From: Nemertoderma westbladi
Lineage: Eukaryota; Xenacoelomorpha; Nemertodermatida; Nemertodermatidae
Assembly (NCBI GenBank): GCA_032718475.1
Contig: JAUCBJ010008022.1
Location: 1-37,071, forward strand
Length of the DNA stretch: 37,071 nucleotides
Direction of reading: 5' to 3'
Each line of letters starts with the position of its first letter. Within the stretch, counting starts at the first letter, position 1. Both the position numbers and the translations under genes were made by a program. The notes under the pieces are model-generated. The model did no database searches. It saw only the letters and a list, made by a program, of their open reading frames with translations, and was not told the origin of the DNA. Shown here one piece after another: positions 10,650 to 22,532 of this stretch.

Positions 10650-12937
10650 AAAATGAGTTACCACAAATGGAGATCAGCTATTCAAACAATGAGTTGGTCT
10701 GCAGCGAGAATAAGTTTACGCTAGTGCGTACAACTCGTTTGGCTTCTATGTCGACCCCTTGAACAAACTCTTTCCATTAACGATAAATACAACCTTAAAT
10801 CAGCCCGTTCCAATTCTGGCAAACTACGCTCACTTTATATTCCGCGCCTGCTACGAACTACACGATGGACACCACCAAACTCTCGATAATAAAAAAAACG
10901 TCATTCCTCCAACCACAGTCTCAAACTTCAAAAAAGGAGAACAAAATAACATTTAATCAAATAACTACTTCGCCCGAGACATTTTCTTTGGATTCAATTA
11001 TAGAGTTGGCACCTAGTAGTAGCAGTGTTAACCCAGTGAAACCGCTCCATTTAATAAAGTTGGAAGACACTGTAAACGGTTGATGGATCACCTTTTCTGT
11101 CGCCTGCACCAATTTATTTCAGCATTATATAAACATCTGTCGCCCTTATATTGACCCCACTAGTCACTTTGTCTTAAAACCAGGCGATTAGGTTGCTTTT
11201 GACTATTGCAATTTTGGGTTTGTTACAAATATTCAGAAGGAGCGTAATTTAGCGATCACCAATGGTTATGAGGTTGATGATGGAAAGGCCATTGTTTCTA
11301 CTCGGGACACGAATCTACTTACACCAACCGAGGTCGCCGAATTGAAATGGTTCGATTCAACCATCGAGGACAGTGAATGTATCTGCTACGATGAACTTAG
11401 TGTCTACAAAGAAAACATTCCCGATCGGATAATGATTCGAAGTTGTAGCGGTTCAGAGCGCGATATACAAATACAGAGAGAAAAAATAAAGAATCCTTTG
11501 GTATAGCTAACACGATTCAAGCTCGCGAAGCTCTGATCAAATTCAAGGCTATGGTAAAATCGAGTTATAAGATACAAGGGTCATAAGTCCTGCAGTATGA
11601 TCCAGTCCATGTCATTAAAAATATTAGAAATAGTTTAGAGAATGGAAAGGTGTTCAAGTTTCCTGAGTTCGACTTTTACCTATTTGATGATGTTCTACAT
11701 ATAGATGCTGGATCAGATGGAAAGATCTATTTGATGTTTATGACAGGGATTTCCAATTGGATGCTCATTTACGAATGGCACTGCGTTTAACTTATTATGC
11801 GATTCACCCGGGAAACAAAAAGCAGAATGTATCTCTGCCGTTGGCTATTTTTGATGAAAAGACATCGGCAGCACTTCGTTGGTATTATCCAAACCGATAC
11901 ACGGCGGCTCAATTTCTTCAACTAATTAACTGATGGTGACTTTATAAGCAATTCCAAAGCAGTGGTTCCATTCGGGAAATCGTCTTGGGAATGCGATAGT
12001 TCCATTCGATAATAAGGCTACCTTTCCGAGGGCGATGGCTAACTGGGTGGAAAATTGGACTGAATCCCGTGATGACGAATCTTGGCAGTGGCATTTCCTT
12101 AACTCCCCAAACCGCTAATGTTTTAACTCAAACGTGCCTATCAACGGCAGATCTTTGTGATTCATCTCCTCAATGAAGATTTTGATATGTCCTGTCTTCA
12201 AGACTGAACTCAGATCATTTGGAGCTTCGATATAGCCAGTATCACCAAATGAGTGGAGGTCGTTTTTTAGTGGGGCTCAGAAAGGTCAAGAATTCCGAAC
12301 GAATTATCGTCTTTATCACTTTAATCGATGCAAAAGATCGATTTTTGGGAAGAGGATTCTCTAAAACCTCAGCCGATTGACTTTTCTTCTCTGACTAATA
12401 CACTCCAAGAACACAGTAACGCAATATGTTTTTCAGAATTGTCGGTCAAGTCGATGGAGGTGGCAAAATATATTGCTGGATTTCTTGTTAAGAAACTGAA
12501 AAATTTGGAGAAAGAAACGTGCCACGTGTGCCCTCCCTGTATTCCCGCTCCAAGGGATCTCACAGATGGAAGACGAAGCACATCGTCCATCCTGCAGCAC
12601 CTATATAGATATCCCTAATCGAGGAGGTCTGCAGATCCCATCGCCTGAGATTACCGAGGCTGTTGGGGATTGTATTGCTCGGCTAAGTTACGTTGAAGGT
12701 ATTCTTCAAAGATCCGGGATTCCTATTCGAGCAGCAGCCATGTCCATGTTAAAGACCTACGGTATTTCATATTCAGTATTTTTTTGCGAGCTCCACAAGA
12801 AGAAGACTGATACTGTGTATCTTACTTTGGCCAATACCTTCTTCAATAATGCACAGCGTGTGATAACTGACGAAAGACGAGTTCAGAGTGTTGCTGCGTT
12901 CAAAGAGCGACCACGTAAGAAGACTGAGAATAAGTAA
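10650..12937 (+). pseudogene. Decayed P-element/THAP9-like DNA transposase
   Basis: Plus-strand fragments in shifting frames, broken by stops, follow the order of one transposase. HFVLKPGD..VAFDYCNFGFV is near 11163. DPVHVIKNIRNSLENGKVF is near 11598. HPGNKKQNVSLPLAIFDEKT and YTAAQFLQLIN lie near 11805-11930. MSGGRFLVGLRKV is near 12249. KYIAGFLVKKLKN is near 12466. A CHVCPPC motif comes next, and after a frame change YIDIPNRGGLQIPS is near 12608. The order of a DP.H..K..RN block, a GGRFLV block, a Y.AG...KK block and an NRGGL..PS block matches P-type/THAP9-like transposases as I know them. The exact subfamily is less certain. Frames change at least at about 11.5, 11.75, 11.93 and 12.57 kb, so the copy is dead. 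I did not find terminal repeats. A LINE is inserted just downstream. Confidence 0.6.
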
Positions 12938-13046
12938 ACTCAAACTGACCTGACACACAATGATATTTAATTATTTATTTTTTATTATCAATATTTTATT
13001 ATAGTGTCCATTTTTTGGGCCATTGTTATATTTTTTTCTAAGAGGG

Positions 13047-13061
13047 ATGAACTTTCAAAAT
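13047..13061. repeat. Left target-site duplication of LINE
   Basis: ATGAACTTTCAAAAT here is repeated exactly at 19389-19403. The pair brackets the LINE and fixes its ends. Confidence 0.85.
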
Positions 13062-13335
13062 AAATCCATTTTTTTTTTGACCGGTACTGGTATAGGTATG
13101 ACTTGTCTGTAATACTGCCAGCCTGATGTAAGAGCTGTCATCTGCAGGTGCCTAATTCTGCAACCACATACTCAACTACAAACTCAAACATAACTGCAAT
13201 GCTCTGTTAATTCTGAACTATTTAATTATCATCCGCAGCCACCTTTAAATCACTACGATCATTTTATAGTGACGGAACTAGCTTTCTACCCTGCTACCAT
13301 CGTAATACCAGTTCATTAGGCCTACTGCCTACCCC

Positions 13336-14499
13336 ATGCCCATCGTCCATCATAACCTGATTAACGCTAAACAAAAAGTCCTACCACCTTCGACTAATTT
13401 GTTAACGTCTGCGACTGGCCGACCGATGTCTCACCAGAAACGGAATCTGAGTGAAGTATCCAAGTCCTCCTCTGGTACAACGCCTGAAGCCAAGCGAATG
13501 GCTGAAGGAGAGTTATGGTCCGAGTCAGATGCTACTGATACTGGTACCTGTACCAGTACCGGTACCTGTACTGGTCTTTTCGAACATGATCCATCCTCTA
13601 CTGGATCATCCAATGGGGCGGTGGACAACAGCGACGTCAATGACGGTGTTTTTAATACTTCTCTCCCACTGCCTTTTCCCTCGAATCCCATCCAGGGTTT
13701 GAATCCTTCGGATCCTTCTTTCCTTGCAGTTTTTCAAGGGTTCTGTAACCAGTTAATGACTACCTTCGAATCCAGGTTATCCATTGTGTCCAACCAACTG
13801 CTATCTGCTATTGACACCAAAATAGATCAACGTTTTGCAAGTGTACATTCATGCGACACTGATGCACTTTTCAAGATGGCATTAAAGGTCGACTCGGATG
13901 GTCAGTATCTGCGCCGTGAAACGCTGATTGTTTCTGGACCTGTAGCACAATCTTTCCTGTCCTCAGGTTCGTCTTCCACACCCGGCTCTGGGTTAGTCTC
14001 GGATGTTGCTCTAGAGGAGTTTATTTCTTCAATAGCCGTGCGATGTGAGGTAGCTGAGTTTGATTACGACCGTTTCATCTCCCGTATCCATCCTAGCAAA
14101 AATAAGAAGCAAGTTATTGTTAAGTTCTCCACTTACCGTGCTAGGGATAAGCTCTTTAGAAGCCGTCCCAAGTTGAAAACGTCAATACCTGCCGACCGTG
14201 TCTACCTTAATGAATGTTTGACACCTTATCGCTCCGCTCTGTATTACGAATGTCGCAAGTTGGTTAAATCTAAGATAGCTACTGATTGCTGGACGCGCGA
14301 CGGCAACATTTACGTCAAACACCGTTCGGGAACGGTATCTGGAATCCGTCAAGTTCATCAGCTAATGGATTTAGTACGTGGTCTAATTGCTGGAGGTGAA
14401 ACTATTACATCACCCGATCAACGACCTATTGATCTGGAAGCAGTCTGGAGGAACCTCGATGCGCAACAATCCAGTCTCCTATCGATGTTAATGGACTGA
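13336..14499 (+). CDS. LINE ORF1 protein (RNA-binding type), 387 aa
   Basis: The N-terminal 120 residues are Ser/Thr/Gly-rich and probably disordered. They include a TGTCTSTGTCTG repeat encoded by GGTACC-type palindromic words near 13546-13575. A likely self-association segment follows (about residues 130-180). The C-terminal half has RRETLIVSGPV, KQVIVKFSTYRARDKLF, VYLNECLTPYRSALYYECRK and CWTRDGNIYVK. That order matches the RRM-like and C-terminal domains of L1/CR1-type ORF1 proteins (Transposase_22-like), which coat the element RNA. ATG at 13336 is the first Met of the frame. No internal stops are present. Confidence 0.8.
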   Translation: MPIVHHNLINAKQKVLPPSTNLLTSATGRPMSHQKRNLSEVSKSSSGTTPEAKRMAEGELWSESDATDTGTCTSTGTCTGLFEHDPSSTGSSNGAVDNSDVNDGVFNTSLPLPFPSNPIQGLNPSDPSFLAVFQGFCNQLMTTFESRLSIVSNQLLSAIDTKIDQRFASVHSCDTDALFKMALKVDSDGQYLRRETLIVSGPVAQSFLSSGSSSTPGSGLVSDVALEEFISSIAVRCEVAEFDYDRFISRIHPSKNKKQVIVKFSTYRARDKLFRSRPKLKTSIPADRVYLNECLTPYRSALYYECRKLVKSKIATDCWTRDGNIYVKHRSGTVSGIRQVHQLMDLVRGLIAGGETITSPDQRPIDLEAVWRNLDAQQSSLLSMLMD

Positions 14500-15289
14500 T
14501 ATCATATTTAACTCCTGGGTTGAATCGTTGATCATCTGATGTTTGATGGTTTGTCAATTGTCTCTATAACTTGTTGGTTAGCTGCGTAAATTACTTTTCA
14601 CTATGTATGTATATACTGCTTATACCTCTTGTTTTGTTGGTGGTGGTCTAAATTCAGTTCTTTAAAACTTATTGTAGTTTTGTATTTTTTCTGTCATATA
14701 GGCCTATCTATATATATCTTTTTCATACTGAGACCTGTTGGTTTAGTCTATTCAGGGCTGTAAGGGATGGGTTCTCTGTGAACCCCACCCCCCACTTTTT
14801 TACCTGTGCACTTGCGGTATGCCTGCTCTTGCATCAGTGCAGTATGTGCTCCAATCATACTTATGCAGAATTGTCAAGAAGTGGTATGGCTTGCGGTGGC
14901 CATTTTCACTTGTTTTTATTGTATATATTACTGGCATACGCACTTCCAGTATGCCCTTTTTGTGTATATGTGTATGTGTATGTGTGCATACAATACTATG
15001 TTTGGTGATTTTGTGTTTGCCTATTCACATTATATACTCATGTCTTTGTTGTTTTATTTATGTTGTGGTTCGAATGGGTGGTTGAATGTCGTCTATTTTG
15101 TGCCAGACTACAGCTGCAAAATATGGAATGCACTAGCTTGTGGAATTAACATGCATATTTCCTTTTACCTTTTATTTTTCTCGTTTTGGTTAATTTTATA
15201 TTTTTGTGTGTTTCACTATTCGCCTATGCAGCTCTCCATCGCATTACTATTTCAAATTTTATTTTCTACACTGTATCCATTTATAAATA
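14500..15289 (+). other. Inter-ORF spacer with a hydrophobic open frame
   Basis: Between ORF1 and ORF2 lies T/G-rich sequence with a (GTATGT)n-like patch near 14965-14990. A 164-codon open frame (14806-15300) encodes a strikingly hydrophobic product rich in Cys, Tyr, Phe and Leu, with several potential membrane segments. It ends 11 bases inside ORF2 (the overlap is ATGGGTATTGA). T-rich DNA read in this frame naturally gives hydrophobic residues, so it may not be translated. Confidence 0.4.
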
Positions 15290-18232
15290 ATGGGTATTGA
15301 TATTGGTCAATGGCGAGCTGCAATAGGTAATTTTCACAGAAACCTTTGTAGAATATCTATGCCCAATGTTTTTGCATCGACTTTCATTGGATTTTTTTTA
15401 ATGTTCAACCAATTAATCATTTTACTTTTTGCTATTGTAATTTTTTTGCTTGTTGCTGGTGATGTTCACCCCAACCCAGGGCCATCGCCAATCCGTTTTA
15501 TGCAAACGAACATCCGATCGTTAGTTGCAAATTGGGACTTTCTACCTAATAGGCTATATATGGACTTTGATATTATCGCTGTAGTTGAAACTTGGTTTAT
15601 GGCCAAACATAAATCTGAAATGTTTAGATTATCCAACTTCTGTGATCCTATTAGACGAGACCGAAACTCACTTGGGGGAGGCCTCGCCTTATATATATCA
15701 AATTCCATTACTTATAAGCGCGAATTATTAATTGAATGCATTGCACCTAATTATGAATCATTATGGCTATCCTGTAAATCAGCTAACAAAAAATTTATTA
15801 TTGGGCTTTTTTATAGACCCGATCATACCGATACCATGTTTTGGGAGTCAGTAAATGATATGGTAAATGAGGCTAAGGGAATGGGCTTCCATGAAATTAT
15901 TTTACTAGGTGATTTTAACCAAGATCTACTAACTGTGGAAAAGAGTCGTAATTTATGTAATTTTATTTCCCGCCAAGGTTTTCTTCAATGGGTGAGCGAG
16001 CCAACACGCATTACTCCAACATCTTCATCTCTCCTTCTGCCTGTAATTACCTCCTTACCGAATGTCGTATCTGGAGTTCACGTTCTGTCACCTATAGGTA
16101 GCAGTGACCATTCTGTTGTCTGTTTTAAATATAATTTTCCCATTAACCATGAACCAGCATTCTCTAGGAGGATCTGGTTATATAAACATGCAAATTTAAA
16201 TTTATTTCGCCAACTTTTAATTGCCGCCAATTGGGACAACATATATAATGACTTCCATACTGTGGACGAGGTCGTATCGGCTTGGGTTTCAACATTTATG
16301 TCCTGCGCCAATACTGCAATACCGAGCAAGGTTATAACTGTCAGGCCTAACGATAAACCCTGGTACACAACGCATTTACGTAAGCTATGTCGCAAAAAAG
16401 AGCGTCTCCACAAACTGGCCAAAAATAATAATAATTCTAGCTCTTGGTTAGCCTTTCGCTCAATACGTAACCGTTACATATCGGATTGTCGCACTGCAAA
16501 GAAAAATTATTTTAGAACACTTTCAAATAAACTATCAAATTGCTCTGTTTCTAGCAAACAGTGGTGGTCTATTTGTAAATCCCTTATAGGCGCCGAGCAC
16601 CATCGTGATATCCCAGTCGTCTCATATAACAATGTTACAGCTGTGACGTCACTTGAAAAGGCAGAACTTTTTAACAAATTTTTTTGTGATCAATATATAC
16701 TAGATGACTCATCATTCGTACTACCAGCCAATGCAGTACCGCAGCCTACTTTAACTACTGTAAATTTTAACCAGGATAGTATTCTGTGCGACCTGAAACT
16801 TATTGACTCGGATGGGGCTACTTGTCCCATTGATGATGTATCTAATAAAATGCTCAAAGCCGGCCTACCCGTTGTTATTCACGAAATAGTCCGTTTGTTT
16901 CAATATATTTTTGACAATGCTACACATCCTAAAGCCTGGAAGTCTCGTTTTGTTTTTCCCTTACCTAAAACTGATATTTTGTTTTTTTGTGCCCATTTCA
17001 GGCCTATCGCACTGACGAGTAATTTGGGTAAACTTTTCGAGCGATCGGTACATAGTGTTCTTTACAACTATATCATTAATTTCTTATCCAAATTTCAGTC
17101 TGGTTTCAAAAAGGGTGATGGGACTATTTACCAGCTGATATCTTTATACGATGCACTAGCCAAGGCACTCGATTCTGGGAAAGAAGTTCGCATTGTTTTT
17201 CTCGATATAAGCAAAGCGTTCGACAAGGTACATCATAAAGGTTTACTCTACAAATTGGCTAATATGGGCGTGGGGGGAAATTTTCTTTCATGGATATCTA
17301 GTTATCTTGCTGACAATTTTCAGTGTGTCGTTGTTAACGGGGCCACTTCATCGTGGCTTGCCGTCCTAGCAGGTGTTCCGCAAGGTTCGGTTCTAGGGCC
17401 GCTCCTCTTTCTTGTGTATATCAATGATATAGTCGATATTGTTAACAACAACATTAGTTTGTACGCTGACGATACTGCCTTATATGTTGAAGTAAATAGC
17501 CGCAACTCCATGTCTTCATCTGAGTCACTTAATCGGGATCTCAATTCCATCTCTCAATGGGGTGCAACTTGGCTTGTTACTTTTAATGCATCCAAGACTG
17601 AGTCTATGGTTCTTTCACATCGGAAAACCAGGGACTCCGGTCACACTGTGTTGTCCTTAAATAATATCCCCATTGTTGAGGTTAATGAGCATAAACACCT
17701 CGGCTGTATACTGACACCAGACTTAAAGTGGCATTTGCAGATTAATTCCATGATTAGTCGTGCAAGTAGGAAATTGAACATGTTGCGCTCGGTAAAATAT
17801 ATTGTCAACAGGAAAGCTCTTAATAATATTTATGTTTCATTTATTAGATCTACCTTAGAATACGCTAGTCCAGTCTGGGATAACTGTTCAGAGGAATTAA
17901 AAAACTCCCTGGAACTACTGAACAAGGAAGCGATTAGACTAATCTGCAAATTAACAGTATCTTGTTCTTCCTCTAATTTATATGCTGAGTCTGGGCTATG
18001 TACTCTGCAAGAGCGCCGAAACTTTCAGAAACTTGTAATTATGTATAAAATGATGAACGGGTCCGCCCCTGGTCACTTAAGGGCCACTCTCCCCTCAACT
18101 TTTAGCAGTATTAGCCAACGGGCCACTCGCAATTCGGCAGACTTGCGTCCTCCTTTTGCTCGGACCAATTTCTATAAAAATGCGTTCTTACCAACCATCA
18201 TCAGTAAGGCTATGGAACACATTGCCCATTGA
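15290..18232 (+). CDS. LINE ORF2: APE endonuclease plus reverse transcriptase (980 aa to the frameshift)
   Basis: The order along the protein is as follows. A hydrophobic leader occupies about residues 28-56. The 2A-like GDVHPNPGP is at residues 57-65. An APE-type endonuclease follows (MQTNIRSL, VVETWF, IIGLFYRPD, LLGDFNQDL and GSSDHSVV, the last near residue 270). The reverse transcriptase has HFRPIALTSNLGKLFE, QSGFKKGDGT, FLDISKAFDKV, GVPQGSVLGPLLFLVYIND and the catalytic YADD at residues 725-728. The thumb includes the HLGCILTPDLKWH region. These enzymes nick the target and copy the RNA at the nick (target-primed reverse transcription). The frame ends early at 18232. The usual C-terminal continuation is found in another frame (see the next entry), so this copy has a single frameshift near 18190-18206 and is otherwise uninterrupted. 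Confidence 0.9.
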   Translation: MGIDIGQWRAAIGNFHRNLCRISMPNVFASTFIGFFLMFNQLIILLFAIVIFLLVAGDVHPNPGPSPIRFMQTNIRSLVANWDFLPNRLYMDFDIIAVVETWFMAKHKSEMFRLSNFCDPIRRDRNSLGGGLALYISNSITYKRELLIECIAPNYESLWLSCKSANKKFIIGLFYRPDHTDTMFWESVNDMVNEAKGMGFHEIILLGDFNQDLLTVEKSRNLCNFISRQGFLQWVSEPTRITPTSSSLLLPVITSLPNVVSGVHVLSPIGSSDHSVVCFKYNFPINHEPAFSRRIWLYKHANLNLFRQLLIAANWDNIYNDFHTVDEVVSAWVSTFMSCANTAIPSKVITVRPNDKPWYTTHLRKLCRKKERLHKLAKNNNNSSSWLAFRSIRNRYISDCRTAKKNYFRTLSNKLSNCSVSSKQWWSICKSLIGAEHHRDIPVVSYNNVTAVTSLEKAELFNKFFCDQYILDDSSFVLPANAVPQPTLTTVNFNQDSILCDLKLIDSDGATCPIDDVSNKMLKAGLPVVIHEIVRLFQYIFDNATHPKAWKSRFVFPLPKTDILFFCAHFRPIALTSNLGKLFERSVHSVLYNYIINFLSKFQSGFKKGDGTIYQLISLYDALAKALDSGKEVRIVFLDISKAFDKVHHKGLLYKLANMGVGGNFLSWISSYLADNFQCVVVNGATSSWLAVLAGVPQGSVLGPLLFLVYINDIVDIVNNNISLYADDTALYVEVNSRNSMSSSESLNRDLNSISQWGATWLVTFNASKTESMVLSHRKTRDSGHTVLSLNNIPIVEVNEHKHLGCILTPDLKWHLQINSMISRASRKLNMLRSVKYIVNRKALNNIYVSFIRSTLEYASPVWDNCSEELKNSLELLNKEAIRLICKLTVSCSSSNLYAESGLCTLQERRNFQKLVIMYKMMNGSAPGHLRATLPSTFSSISQRATRNSADLRPPFARTNFYKNAFLPTIISKAMEHIAH

Positions 18233-18659
18233 GATCCGTAATTCTGAAACCCTCCAATCCTTCAAAACTAACATATACCCCTTTGTATGCAATGTCCACT
18301 ATGTTCCACCATATTACTTAATGGGTTCGCCTAGAATAAACGGTTTGTTATCCCGCCTGCGGTGCAATTGTTCATCTTTAAATTTCGACCTATTTTCAAA
18401 CTTCATCAAACCATATAAAAGTTGCCAGTGTGGTCACGTTAAAGAGGATGCTTTCCATTACTTCTTTGAATGTCCTTTGTACCATAACTTCCACCTCATT
18501 ATGCAAGCCAATATTGTTTCTCTTGGTTTCCGTCCCTCATTGTTTCTATTATTGCAAGGCCCCCAAAATAAGAATGATCTGAACGGGGCCGAATCAATAA
18601 TTTATGCAATCACTGATTTCGTAGAGAAGACAGGAAGATTTAACCATTTGGGGTACTAA
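18190..18659 (+). pseudogene. Frameshifted C-terminus of LINE ORF2 with CxC..H..C motif
   Basis: In a different frame from ORF2, the sequence SSVRLWNTLPIEIRNSETL starts exactly where ORF2 drifts into ISKAMEHIAH-stop. It continues through CQCGHVKEDAFHYFFECPLY, a Cys/His motif typical of CR1/L2-like C-termini, to a stop at 18659. The segment is about 140 residues long. A one-base change would explain the break. It could be a sequencing error or a real inactivating mutation. Confidence 0.75.
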
Positions 18660-19389
18660 AATAACAATAATAATAATAATAAGCATAATAATTATAATAT
18701 AAAGTGCCGTAATTTGTTTTTATTTCATTTATAAATCTAAAAATAAATAAAAGTACGTCCTGCTCCAGATTACGGACTGTTACCTGAAATTGTATGTTGT
18801 TGTTATATTTTTTAATTTATTTTCGTGGAGCCATAGAACGAGTTGGAGGCAACCTGGGTGATTAAACAAATTTAACCTGTGCAATATTACATTTCATGTT
18901 GCAACATGTAGCATTATTCATTGTACGAGCTATTTATTTAGTGCCTATTATACTCATTGCAATACTTAACGCTAATTAATATTACACTAAGAAATTGTAA
19001 TATTGTATTGTAATAATGTATTTTATATTGAATTATTTTGTAATTTGGTTTTGATTATATATAATCGTCTTACTTTTGGGTGTAGTTCTATCTAACTCTA
19101 GTATGGATCGTTAGTGCATACCTCTGCAGCAGTCTGGGCGTGTATGTATGAATGTTGTGTATGTTTGCGTATGAGTGGTGTGTGTACTGTTTGTATGTAT
19201 GTGTTCAATGTTCGTATGATATGTGTGCTAGTTGTATGTCATATTTTTTGATTAAGAATATCAATCTAAAATATATTGGTGCCGGTGCAATTTATATAGT
19301 TTATCGTTATGGATGAACGGGCTTAACATAAGCTTAGGCTTGTTGCCCAATCATCCTCACCAATTGAGGTAAATAAATGTTAAATGAAA
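18660..19389 (+). other. LINE 3' UTR
   Basis: This non-coding AT-rich sequence begins with an (AAT)n patch near 18663-18683. It has TGTATG-type repeats near 19138-19240 and ends with TTGAGGTAAATAAATG and an ATGAAATGAA tail immediately before the right target-site duplication. Confidence 0.7.
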
Positions 19390-19403
19390 TGAACTTTCAA
19401 AAT
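19389..19403. repeat. Right target-site duplication of LINE
   Basis: This is an exact copy of the 15-bp sequence at 13047-13061. Its first base or two overlap the TGAA-type tail, so the true duplication is 13-15 bp. Confidence 0.85.
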
Positions 19404-20269
19404 GGATAAACTTTGAGATTCGAACAAGGTGGCCTTTTCCGAAAGTTCACATGCTCTAGAATATTAATTAATTAATTAGTACTTAATTAATTTTCAACGA
19501 TTTTCAAATTAATTAATTATGCACCCCCCCCCCCCCCCCCCCCCCAATTTCAATTTCATAAAACATAAAAACTGACATCGGAAATGAAATCACCGCACTC
19601 CACTCATATACCCCCATAGCGAAAATTGTCGTCAGTTAGTAAACTTCTTTATATTTTGACAGACAGACTGACAGTCTTGAATCCATCAAACAGGAATCGA
19701 ACAAATCAGAAATGAAATCAGCGAGCCCCATAATTTCAATCCGCCCAACCTCTTAAGAATCATTGAATATTTGACAGACAATATTACTGACAGACGGACA
19801 GACAGACAAAAATATCATTCTAACAAAACTTTTATGATCAATTCAAAGAAACAAACTTAACTAACATATTTGAATAATTATTTTTTCTTAACGTCTTTTT
19901 TTCTCAATTTTATATTCTGAATTGATTTCGCAAATCAAATCAAAAATGAAAAAGACAAAATAGACAATTTTGAACAAAAAGGGACAAACCAAGCATTGCA
20001 TGCTTCCTAACAATGTATAGCCGATGATAAACCCACTGTATTACAATAATATCTCATTGGTACATGATTTTGGGCATTATCTACACTGTGACCTGTTAGG
20101 CCGTATAAATATAGTAGGCCATGGTGTAGGTAAAGATGGTTAGAATTCTGTAAGATTATTCTAAAGTGATTGATTAGCTAAATAAATTAAATTTTTCAAC
20201 AAATATTAGAAATAACAAATTATTAAATTATAAATAAAAAGGACAATGTCTTAGAACTCACGGGATTGG
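19404..20269 (-). other. DDX3-like gene 3' flank / probable 3' UTR
   Basis: This stretch lies downstream of the DDX3-like stop codon on the minus strand and holds no ORF. It has a 22-bp poly(C) run (19524-19545) and GACAGACAGAC words near 19661-19680 and 19790-19808. I see no canonical AATAAA on the minus strand, so the polyadenylation site is not placed. Confidence 0.4.
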
Positions 20270-20408
20270 CTAAGCTCCCCACCAATCAGGGCCGTCTCCT
20301 GGAGCGGCCGGTTTTCCACCCGGCATTACGCCCATTGCGTAACCGTAGCCGCGTTGGTTTGGTGCGACCCGCGGTGTCTGCCGATAATCCCGGCCTCCGA
20401 ATCCCGAT
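20270..20408 (-). CDS. DDX3: DDX3/PL10-like RNA helicase, terminal coding exon
   Basis: The exon starts after a TTTTGTCCACAG acceptor and completes an Arg codon (phase 2). It encodes SGFGGRDYR and then a Gly/Pro-rich tail ending GDGPDWWGA before a TAG. The GGFGARDYR-like motif and a terminal DWWG are hallmarks of DDX3-family C-termini (from memory of vertebrate DDX3). The tail is much shorter than the vertebrate Ser/Gly-rich tail. The splice phase agrees with the upstream exon at 21573-21729. Confidence 0.88.
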
Positions 20409-21748
<1,340 letters not shown>

Positions 21749-22181
21749 TTAATTTACTATTATAGGAGTTACGAAATTATTACAGAATACTATTGCTTTG
21801 ATATTCTGATTTAATGTAGTTCTGCATATTATTTAAAAACAAAAAATGTATGCGTAGGTTACGCAAATAATAGGCAGTAGGCAGGATATCAGAACAGTTA
21901 CTACGGCAATGCGAGTCAGTTTTTACTTTAAATTCTGCATTATCCCTGACAGTGCGTTATCTTTAGTGTGATTTAAAGGATCCTAAAAGAGCCATTAACT
22001 CGGGCTGCATCAGCTTTGTCTAGACATTCCTGGGATTCCAATCAGGAGGCACTGGTTCGATCCATTGTAACATTACTCAACGACGTTAGTATTAACAGCG
22101 AGTTGTTATTTAGCACTTTACAACTTTAGAGGACATTACAGCATTGTATTGGCCGGAACATTTAGCATTGTATTTGGTGTT

Positions 22182-22260
22182 ATTGTTTACGTGGTAACCC
22201 ATGAGTAATGTCAACTAAGGGGACATTACTTAACGCCGTCATGGTTACCACGTAAACAAT
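22182..22260. repeat. 79-bp near-palindrome
   Basis: ATTGTTTACGTGGTAACC (22182) is the inverse of GGTTACCACGTAAACAAT (22243). An inner GTAATGTC/GACATTAC pair follows, giving a cruciform-capable structure. It is probably the remnant of a small MITE. Confidence 0.6.
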
Positions 22261-22532
22261 AGGTGGTAATTTGCCTGACAGTCAGATAGGCCTACTGCAT
22301 TACCTACCGGTAGGCGGGGTATAGCTATTAATAACCAGTTGGGCCTAGCTATATTATTATACCATGGCTCCAAACGCCACCATAAATATAAGCTAACTTA
22401 TTTATAACATAAATTATGTCATTTTTACATTTATTTATACAGCAACTAATATAATTGTGCAGTTTCTATCACTTATAATGTATATGTATGTACTATCATT
22501 TCGTAATGTTAAAATTTTGGAATATAACTACA

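Larger units (their letters stand above)
13062..19389 (+). mobile_element. Full-length CR1/L2-type non-LTR retrotransposon (about 6.3 kb)
   Basis: The element lies between two identical 15-bp direct repeats. It comprises a roughly 270-bp 5' UTR (13062-13335), ORF1 (13336-14499), a roughly 790-bp spacer, ORF2 (15290 to about 18659 with one frameshift) and a roughly 730-bp 3' UTR ending in an ATGAAATGAA-type tail. (TGAA)-like tails, an APE endonuclease plus RT and a C-terminal CxC..H..C motif fit the CR1/L2 group (established knowledge). The intact ORF1, near-intact ORF2 and exact target-site duplication point to a fairly young insertion. It sits just downstream of the decayed transposase and lies tail-to-tail with the DDX3-like gene. 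Confidence 0.88.

Noticed and set aside
13336-19389. Retrovirus or LTR element
   Set aside because: No LTRs, protease, RNase H or integrase are present. APE endonuclease, a TGAA-type tail and a target-site duplication show a non-LTR LINE.
22010-22080. tRNA gene or SINE head around GGTTCGATCC
   Set aside because: A B-box-like word is present but I could not find a proper A box or pairing arms at the right distances.
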